From NCBI RefSeq assembly GCF_000725625.1, contig NZ_JOHS01000024.1:22369-86368 (forward strand): a stretch of DNA of 64,000 bases, given 5' to 3'. The stretch is from Streptomyces sp. NRRL F-6676. Its GTDB lineage: Bacteria > Actinomycetota > Actinomycetes > Streptomycetales > Streptomycetaceae. The position numbers and the translations under genes were made by a program. This document shows positions 58,590 to 64,000 of the stretch, one piece after another (position 1 is the first letter of the stretch; each line of letters starts with the position of its first letter). Below the pieces are notes generated by a model. The model was not told the DNA's origin and did no database searches. It worked only from the letters and a program-made list of their open reading frames with translations.

Positions 58590-61517
58590 TCAGTCCTCCA
58601 GGTGCTCCGCCAGCACCTCCGCCAGATGTCTTCCCTCCCGGCCCGCGAGCCGGCCGAGCTGGGTACGGCAGGAGAAGCCGTCCGCGAGCAGTACCGTCTC
58701 CGGACCCGCCGCCCGTACGGACGGCAGGAGCTGCTCCTCCGCGCAGGCCACCGACACGTCGTAGTGCCCGCGCTCGAAGCCGAAGTTCCCCGCGAGGCCG
58801 CAACAGCCGCCGCTCAGCTCGCCGGTGAGCCCGGCCGCCGCCCGCAGCCGGCGCTCGGCCGCGTCGCCGAGGACCGCGTGCTGGTGGCAGTGGGTCTGGC
58901 CGGCCACCGGACGGTCCACCACCGGCGGCCGCCAGTCCGGGGCGTGCCGTTCCAGCGCCTCGGCGAACGTGACGACGCGGGAGGCGAGCCGGGCCGCGCG
59001 CGGATCGTCGGACAGCAGCTCCGGCAGGTCGGCGCGGAGCGCGGCGGCACAGCTCGGCTCCAGGACGACGACAGGTGCGCCGCCCGCCGTCACCGGTTCC
59101 ATCAGGTCGAGCGTGCGGCGCAGCACCGTACGGGCCCGGTCGAGCTGGCCGGTGGAGATGTACGTCAGCCCGCAGCAGACCCGGCCCCGGCGCGCCCCGG
59201 CGGCCAGTGCCCGCACGGTGCGCGAGCCGCCGTCGCCGATCGCCGCCCCCCACCGTGCCCGCGGCGGCGGTACGACCCTCAGCCCCGCCGCCTCCAGCAC
59301 CCGTACGGCCGCCCGGCCGACCGAGGGCGAGAAGTGCTCGGTGAAGGTGTCGGGCCACAGCACGACGAGCGCACCGCGGGCACCACTGGCACTGCCGGCA
59401 CCATCCTTGACCGGCCCGCGCCTCCGTATCCACCGCCCGAACGTCTCCCCCGCCAGCCGCGGCACGTCCCGCTCCGAGGCGATCCCCCCGAGCCGCTTGG
59501 CGACGGCGGCCAGCGGGCGCACCCCGGCCAGGGCGTTGACCAGGCCCGCCGTGCGCGTACGGGAGACGAGCGCGAGCCAGCGCGGCAGCCACCCCAGCGT
59601 GTAGTGCGCGGCCGGGCGGCGGCGTCCGGCGTAGTGGTGGTGGAGGAACTCCGCCTTGTACGTGGCCATGTCGACGCCGACCGGGCAGTCGCTGCGGCAG
59701 CCCTTGCAGGACAGGCACAGGTCGAGCGCGTCCCGGACCTCCGTGGAGCGCCAGCCGTCGGTGACGACCTCGCCCGCCAGCATCTCGTGCAGCAGCCGGG
59801 CCCGGCCGCGCGTGGAGTGCTCCTCCTCCCCTGTGGCCCGGAACGAGGGGCACATGACCCCCGAACCGGCTTCCGTCGTACGGCACTTGGCGACGCCGAC
59901 ACACCGGCGCACCGCCGCCGTGAAGTCCCCGCCGTCGGCCGGGTAGCCGAAGGCGACGTCCACCGGGCGGCGGGGCAGCGGCGCGAACCGCAGGTTCTCG
60001 TCGAGCCGGTGGGGGCGGATTAGTATGCCCGGGTTGAGCAGGCCGTCCGGGTCCCAGACGGCCTTGGCGCGGGCGAACAGCTCCACCAGTTCGGGCCCGT
60101 ACATCGCGGGCAGCAGCTCCGCGCGGGCCTGCCCGTCGCCGTGCTCCCCCGACAGCGAGCCGCCGTGCGCCACGACGAGCGCGGCCAGTTCCTCCGAGAA
60201 GCGCCGGAACCGCGCGACACCGCCCTCCGTGAGCAGGTCGAAGTCGATGCGGACGTGGATGCAGCCGTCGCCGAAGTGCCCGTACGGCGTGCCGCGCAGA
60301 CCGTGGGCGGTGAGCAGGCGGCGGAACTCCTTCAGATACGCCCCCAGCCGCGCGGGCGGCACCGCGCAGTCCTCCCAGCCGGGCCAGGCCTCTCTGCCGT
60401 CCGGCATACGCGTCGCCGTACCGGCGGCGTCCTCGCGGATCCGCCACAGCGCGCGCTGCCCGGCCGGGTCGGTGACGACGACGGCCTGCGTGACGTCGGC
60501 GGCGCGCACGAGCGCCTCCGCACGCGCGCGTGCCTCGCCCGCGCTGTCGCCCCCGGCCTCCACGAACAGCCAGGCGCCGCCCCGGGGCAGCCCGGCGGTG
60601 TCGGGCACGAGGTCGGCGGCCATGCCCTCCACCGTGAGCGGCCCGTACGGCAGCAGACCGGCCGCCGCGTCGGCCGCCGCGCTCTCGTCGGCGTACCCGA
60701 GCACGGCCAGCGCCCGTGCGCGCGGCGCCTCGACGAGCCGTACGACCGCCTCGGTGAGCACCCCGAGCGTGCCCTCCGAGCCGCACAGCGAACGGGCCAC
60801 GTCGGCGCCCCGCTCGGGCAGCAGCGCGTCGAGCGCGTACCCGGAGATGCGGCGCGGCAGCTCCGGGAAGCCGGTGCGCAGCCGCGCCAACTCGCCCTCC
60901 ACCAGCGCCCGCAGGCCGTCCGGCGCGCCCCGCCAGTCCCGCCCGGCCCGCAGCCGGTCGCCACGCACGGTGCGGACGGACAGCTCCTCCACGTTGTCGG
61001 CGGTGGTGCCCCAGGCGACCGAGTGGGAGCCGCAGGAGTTGTTGCCGATCATGCCGCCGAGGGTGCAGCGGCCGTGCGTGGAGGGGTCGGGGCCGAAGCG
61101 CAGTCCGTGCGGGGCGGCGGCCTCCTGGAGCCGGTCGAGCACCAGCCCCGGCTGCACGACGGCCGTACGGCTGCCCGGATCCAGGTCGAGGAGGCGGTTC
61201 ATGTGCCGCGTGAAGTCCAGCACGACGCCGGTGCCGGTGGCCTGCCCCGCGATCGACGTACCGCCCCCGCGCGGCACCACCGGCACCCCCAGCTCCCGGC
61301 AGACCGCCAGCGTCGCCGCCACGTCGTCCGCGTCCCGCGGCGCGACGACGCCGAGCGGGACGCGGCGGTAGTTGGACGCGTCCATGGTGTGCAGGGCGCG
61401 TGCGGTCGCGTCGAAGGCGACCTCGCCGCGCACGGCCTTCCGCAACGCGTCCCGCACGACACCGGAGGACGGCACGGCCGCCCCCGCACCGACCCCGAAC
61501 TCCCCGTGATCCGTCAT
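58590..61517 (-). CDS. FAD-linked oxidase / Fe-S (CCG-domain) oxidoreductase, D-lactate/glycolate dehydrogenase type
   Basis: 975 residues. The N-terminal FAD-binding type 4 domain has VVPRGGGTSIAGQATG (about 79-94) and THGRCTLGGMIGNNSCGSHS. An FAD-oxidase C domain with HFGDGCIHVRIDFDL follows. The C-terminal 4Fe-4S part has CLSCKGCRSDCPVGVDMATY and CVGVAKCR. Two CCG-type segments (CCGLTYIST, CCGLAGNFGFERGH) end it. This one-chain fusion oxidises a 2-hydroxy acid and passes electrons to the quinone chain at the membrane. ATG 61517. Confidence 0.93.
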   Translation of the reverse strand: MTDHGEFGVGAGAAVPSSGVVRDALRKAVRGEVAFDATARALHTMDASNYRRVPLGVVAPRDADDVAATLAVCRELGVPVVPRGGGTSIAGQATGTGVVLDFTRHMNRLLDLDPGSRTAVVQPGLVLDRLQEAAAPHGLRFGPDPSTHGRCTLGGMIGNNSCGSHSVAWGTTADNVEELSVRTVRGDRLRAGRDWRGAPDGLRALVEGELARLRTGFPELPRRISGYALDALLPERGADVARSLCGSEGTLGVLTEAVVRLVEAPRARALAVLGYADESAAADAAAGLLPYGPLTVEGMAADLVPDTAGLPRGGAWLFVEAGGDSAGEARARAEALVRAADVTQAVVVTDPAGQRALWRIREDAAGTATRMPDGREAWPGWEDCAVPPARLGAYLKEFRRLLTAHGLRGTPYGHFGDGCIHVRIDFDLLTEGGVARFRRFSEELAALVVAHGGSLSGEHGDGQARAELLPAMYGPELVELFARAKAVWDPDGLLNPGILIRPHRLDENLRFAPLPRRPVDVAFGYPADGGDFTAAVRRCVGVAKCRTTEAGSGVMCPSFRATGEEEHSTRGRARLLHEMLAGEVVTDGWRSTEVRDALDLCLSCKGCRSDCPVGVDMATYKAEFLHHHYAGRRRPAAHYTLGWLPRWLALVSRTRTAGLVNALAGVRPLAAVAKRLGGIASERDVPRLAGETFGRWIRRRGPVKDGAGSASGARGALVVLWPDTFTEHFSPSVGRAAVRVLEAAGLRVVPPPRARWGAAIGDGGSRTVRALAAGARRGRVCCGLTYISTGQLDRARTVLRRTLDLMEPVTAGGAPVVVLEPSCAAALRADLPELLSDDPRAARLASRVVTFAEALERHAPDWRPPVVDRPVAGQTHCHQHAVLGDAAERRLRAAAGLTGELSGGCCGLAGNFGFERGHYDVSVACAEEQLLPSVRAAGPETVLLADGFSCRTQLGRLAGREGRHLAEVLAEHLED

Positions 61518-61554
61518 GCCCCCACCATGCCACCGACCACTGACAGTGACCGGT

Positions 61555-62409
61555 TCAGTACCGTGCGACGTGCTCCCGGACGAACTCGGCGAAGGTGCGG
61601 GGCGGGTGTCCGGTCAGGTCCAGTACGGCGGTGCTGACCTGGTCGTCGCGGCCGTCCCGAATGGTGGCGTCGACGGCGGCGAGCGAGGCCGCGAAGGCGT
61701 CCGGCAGGCCCGTGGCCCGGTAGGCGGCCGCCAACTCCTCCTGCTTCACGGGCACGACCCGCACCGTCCGGCCGATGTGCCGGGTGAGGATCTCGGCCGC
61801 GCCCCGGTAGCTGAGCGCCGCGGGACCGGTGAGCAGATAATCGCTCCGGTCGTCGGTGTGGCCGTGAGGAGCGTCCTCCGGTGCGGTCAGGACCGCGGCG
61901 GCCGCCGCCGCGATGTCCCGTGCGTCGATCCAGCCGACCCGGCCGTCGCCCGAGGCGGTACGGATCTCGCCCTCCCGCCGGATCCGCTCCCCCATGGGGT
62001 GCGGTGCCAGGAAGTTCTGCATGAACCCGGAGGCGCGCAGCACCACCCCGCCGGGCCTGGCCCGCACCCGCGCGGCCAGTTCCAGGGCACCGGGGGCGCC
62101 GGGGAACACCAGGGCCGAGCCGAGCAGCACGATCTGGCGCACGCCGAGCCGGTCGGCCTCGGCCAGGAACGGTTCGACCAGCGGCAACGGGTCCAGGGTG
62201 TTCACGGGGGGCACCAGGTGGACCCGGTCCGTGCCGCGCAGCGCGGCCCGGTGGGTGGCGGGGTCGGCCCAGTCGAACCGGACGGCGTCCGGGTCGTCGG
62301 CCGCCGGGGTGCGGCTCGCCACCCGTACCGGCACGCCGTCGGCGCGCAGCAGCCCGGCCAGGGCGCTGCCGGTCTTCCCGGTACCGCCGGTGATCAGTAC
62401 GCCGGTCAT
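61555..62409 (-). CDS. NmrA-like NAD(P)-binding reductase/regulator
   Basis: 284 residues. The nucleotide loop ITGGTGKTGSALAGLLRADG (6-25) and an extended SDR fold lack the Tyr-x3-Lys catalytic pair, which suggests an NmrA/QOR2-like protein (quinone reductase or redox sensor). The ATG overlaps the stop of the SnoaL-like gene by four bases. Together they form a two-gene operon facing away from the XRE regulator. Confidence 0.88.
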   Translation of the reverse strand: MTGVLITGGTGKTGSALAGLLRADGVPVRVASRTPAADDPDAVRFDWADPATHRAALRGTDRVHLVPPVNTLDPLPLVEPFLAEADRLGVRQIVLLGSALVFPGAPGALELAARVRARPGGVVLRASGFMQNFLAPHPMGERIRREGEIRTASGDGRVGWIDARDIAAAAAAVLTAPEDAPHGHTDDRSDYLLTGPAALSYRGAAEILTRHIGRTVRVVPVKQEELAAAYRATGLPDAFAASLAAVDATIRDGRDDQVSTAVLDLTGHPPRTFAEFVREHVARY

Positions 62410-62864
62410 CGGACGGCCTCCGTACGCAGCGCGCCGAGCAGGGCGGGCAGCGCGCCGGCCGCCGAGGCGACGGCCAGCGGGTTCCAGTAGTCCCGGTAGC
62501 GGGTGATCAGGCCCTCGTGGGTGGTGACCACCGTGATGTAGTCCAGCCGGTAGGGCTCGCCGGTGGCGACCGTGCGGCCCTGCGCGGTGAACTCCACCAC
62601 GACGGTGTCCGGCCGGTCGGTGCGGTGCACGGTGACGGCCGGGATCTCCCGCACGTCCACCAGGTCCGGGTAGCCGGCCAGGTACGCGCGTACGGCCTCG
62701 CGTCCGTTCAGCTCGCGCGGCGCGTCCCCCACGGCGAAGGGGAACTCGGCCGTGCCGTCCGCCGCCCACAGGTCGGCGACGGCGTTCATGTCCTTCGCCC
62801 GCAACAGCTCCAGCAGCCGGCGGAAGGTCTCTTCGGGTGTGCGTTCGGGTGTGCGTGAGGGCAC
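62406..62864 (-). CDS. SnoaL-like/NTF2-fold protein
   Basis: 152 residues of an NTF2-like cone: RRLLELLRAKDMNAVADLWA, ELNGREAVRAYLAGYPDLVD and ITRYRDYWNPLAV. Members are small-molecule isomerases, cyclases or hydrolases; the substrate is unknown. First gene of the operon with the NmrA-like protein. ATG 62864. Divergent from the XRE regulator at 63000. Confidence 0.88.
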   Translation of the reverse strand: MPSRTPERTPEETFRRLLELLRAKDMNAVADLWAADGTAEFPFAVGDAPRELNGREAVRAYLAGYPDLVDVREIPAVTVHRTDRPDTVVVEFTAQGRTVATGEPYRLDYITVVTTHEGLITRYRDYWNPLAVASAAGALPALLGALRTEAVR

Positions 62865-62949
62865 GGCGGTTCTCCAGTGTTCGGCGAAACGGGATGACCA
62901 CCTCAGACTGGGCGCCCGAGCCCGGGCGTGGCACCCACGGCCGAGCCCC

Positions 62950-62962
62950 GGACCACTGGTCC
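62950..62962. promoter_or_regulatory. operator-like palindrome between SnoaL operon and XRE gene
   Basis: GGACCA-C-TGGTCC is perfect, with outer CCACGG/CCGTGG arms extending it. It lies in the 135-bp divergent gap, 37 bp upstream of the XRE start and 86 bp from the SnoaL start. Likely target of the adjacent regulator (inference). Confidence 0.6.
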
Positions 62963-62999
62963 GTGGCTACGCGGCGGGCCGCTGTGCCAACCTGGCCGG

Positions 63000-63848
63000 A
63001 TGAGCAGAGCGGAACTGGCCGACTTCCTGCGCCGCCGGCGCGAGGCGCTGCACCCCGGGCGGATGCCGGCCGGGGCCGTCCATCCGCCCGGCCGCCGCCC
63101 CCGGCGCACGCCCGGACTGCGCCGGGAGGAGGTGGCCGCCCTGGCCGGGATGTCCACCAGCTACTACGAGCGGCTGGAGCAGGCCCGCGCGCCGCGCCCC
63201 TCGCCGCAGGTGCTGACCGCGCTGGGCACGGCGCTGCGGCTCACCGCCGCGGAGCGCGAGCACCTGGCGCGGCTGGCCGGGCAGATTCCGCCCCGCACGG
63301 ACGACGCGGTCCGCGCACCCGTGCCCGACGCCGCCCTGCGGCTGCTGCACCGGCTCGGTCCGCTGCCCGCCTATCTGGTGGACGAGCACGAGGACATCGT
63401 CGCCTGGAACACGGCGGCGGCCGCGCTGATCACCGACTTCGGCCGGCTGCCCGTCCGTGAGCGCAACACCGTGCGCCTGGCCGTGCGGCTGGGCGGCACC
63501 CTCTGTTCGGCGCCCGCCGGCGCGGAGGGCGGCTTCGCCCGGCAGTCCGCCGCCCAGCTGCGGGCGGCCAGTGTCCGGCTGCCGGGCGACCGCGTGCTGG
63601 GCGAGCTGGTCAACGCGTACGCCGCGCACGACGCGGACTTCCGCGCCGGCTGGCGCAGCCACGAGGTGGACCCCCGGCCGGCGCTGCGCAAGCGCCTGCA
63701 CCATGCCGAACTGGGCGAGCTCGACCTGGACGTGCAGACGCTGCTCGTGCCCGGCACCGAGCTGCGGCTGGTGCTCTACAGCGCGGAGCCCGGCAGTCCG
63801 AGCGCGGCCGCGCTGGAGCGGCTGCGCGTCGACGGCACGGGGGCGTGA
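63000..63848 (+). CDS. XRE-family regulator with MmyB-like ligand domain
   Basis: 282 residues. HTH (about 8-85): FLRRRREALHPGRMPAG, then TPGLRREEVAALAGMSTSYY and ERLEQARAPRPSPQVL. The C-terminal MmyB-like domain (about 110-270) has YLVDEHEDIVAWNTAAAALI and is typical of regulators that bind small hydrophobic ligands. This family usually sits divergent from an NmrA/SDR or oxidoreductase gene it controls, as here. ATG 63000; no strong ribosome binding site. Confidence 0.9.
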   Translation: MSRAELADFLRRRREALHPGRMPAGAVHPPGRRPRRTPGLRREEVAALAGMSTSYYERLEQARAPRPSPQVLTALGTALRLTAAEREHLARLAGQIPPRTDDAVRAPVPDAALRLLHRLGPLPAYLVDEHEDIVAWNTAAAALITDFGRLPVRERNTVRLAVRLGGTLCSAPAGAEGGFARQSAAQLRAASVRLPGDRVLGELVNAYAAHDADFRAGWRSHEVDPRPALRKRLHHAELGELDLDVQTLLVPGTELRLVLYSAEPGSPSAAALERLRVDGTGA

Positions 63849-64000
63849 GCGCGCCTCTCCGAAACACCCGAAGCACCCGCACACCCGCACACCCGCGCGC
63901 ACGCCCGCGTGGGTCCGGTGGCTGCCGACCTTGGCCATCAGATCCTCGCGCGCACGCCCGCGTGACCGCACCCCCGCACCCCCCTCGAACCCCCACGCGC

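Noticed and set aside
63849..64000. Possible gene at the right edge (minus-strand frame from about 63996)
   Set aside because: The DNA is CACCCGCACACC-type low complexity with a repeated GCGCACGCCCGCGTG; no start signal or domain.

Overview
The window is high-GC actinobacterial DNA (about 72-74% G+C with strong GC3 bias) and is almost certainly a Streptomyces chromosome-core segment. The genes that identify it are fbiC, afsR, afsS, afsK, purU, a gene of the SCO4402 family, dmdR1/desR and an acyl-CoA carboxylase cluster. They lie in the order expected from S. coelicolor SCO4429 down to about SCO4380 (synteny judged from memory, not by alignment). I found no rRNA, tRNA, CRISPR array, transposase or integrase.

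Region by region. 1-3.6 kb: FO synthase (F420 cofactor), a deazaflavin-dependent nitroreductase-family protein and a DinB protein. 3.9-10.5 kb: the global secondary-metabolism switch afsR-afsS-afsK, with a SARP/PhoP-type 11-bp direct repeat in front of afsS. 10.7-15.5 kb: VOC protein, TetR regulator, PPOX protein, GNAT acetyltransferase with a 15-bp minisatellite, flavin monooxygenase. 15.5-18.8 kb: a lower-GC accessory island. It holds a small GntR regulator, two coupled small ORFs, a methyltransferase, a protein with a Cys-rich tail, a zinc-ribbon miniprotein and a divergent XRE regulator with a TTA codon. It ends at a 5'-truncated gene. 19-24 kb: MFS exporter, GlxA/AraC regulator, a paired DnaA-box palindrome, HATPase, EF-hand protein and STAS protein. 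24.3-26.3 kb: ECF-type sigma factor coupled to an unusual zinc-finger/mycothiol-fold anti-sigma candidate. 26.3-37.9 kb: purU, SCO4402 family, a solute-binding lipoprotein, a membrane protein with TQY[IL] repeats, HTH/TPR regulator, PrimPol-like protein, ABC exporter and PAS protein. 38-43.7 kb: citrate synthase, pdxH, a structured intergenic RNA candidate with its own promoter and mini-ORF, SIS protein, dmdR1 and an alpha/beta-fold protein without the usual nucleophile. 43.7-54.2 kb: a catabolic acyl-CoA locus (TetR, enoyl-CoA hydratase, a collapsed CoA-ligase remnant, acyl-CoA dehydrogenase, carboxylase alpha and beta, AtuA, TIGR03084 protein, TetR with operator). 54.4-57.3 kb: a NACHT NTPase convergent with a small protein; both carry the same amyloid/RHIM-like motif. 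57.4-64 kb: EamA transporter, FAD/Fe-S oxidoreductase, NmrA-SnoaL pair and an XRE regulator.

The best candidates for an undescribed system are (i) the NACHT/amyloid-motif pair at 54.5-57.3 kb, (ii) the XRE/zinc-ribbon/Cys-tail/methyltransferase cassette at 16.4-18.7 kb, and (iii) the structured RNA with mini-ORF at 40.27-40.52 kb. Several genes look leaderless, and three genes (XRE regulator, alpha/beta-fold protein, NACHT) contain a TTA codon. That predicts bldA-dependent, development-linked expression.
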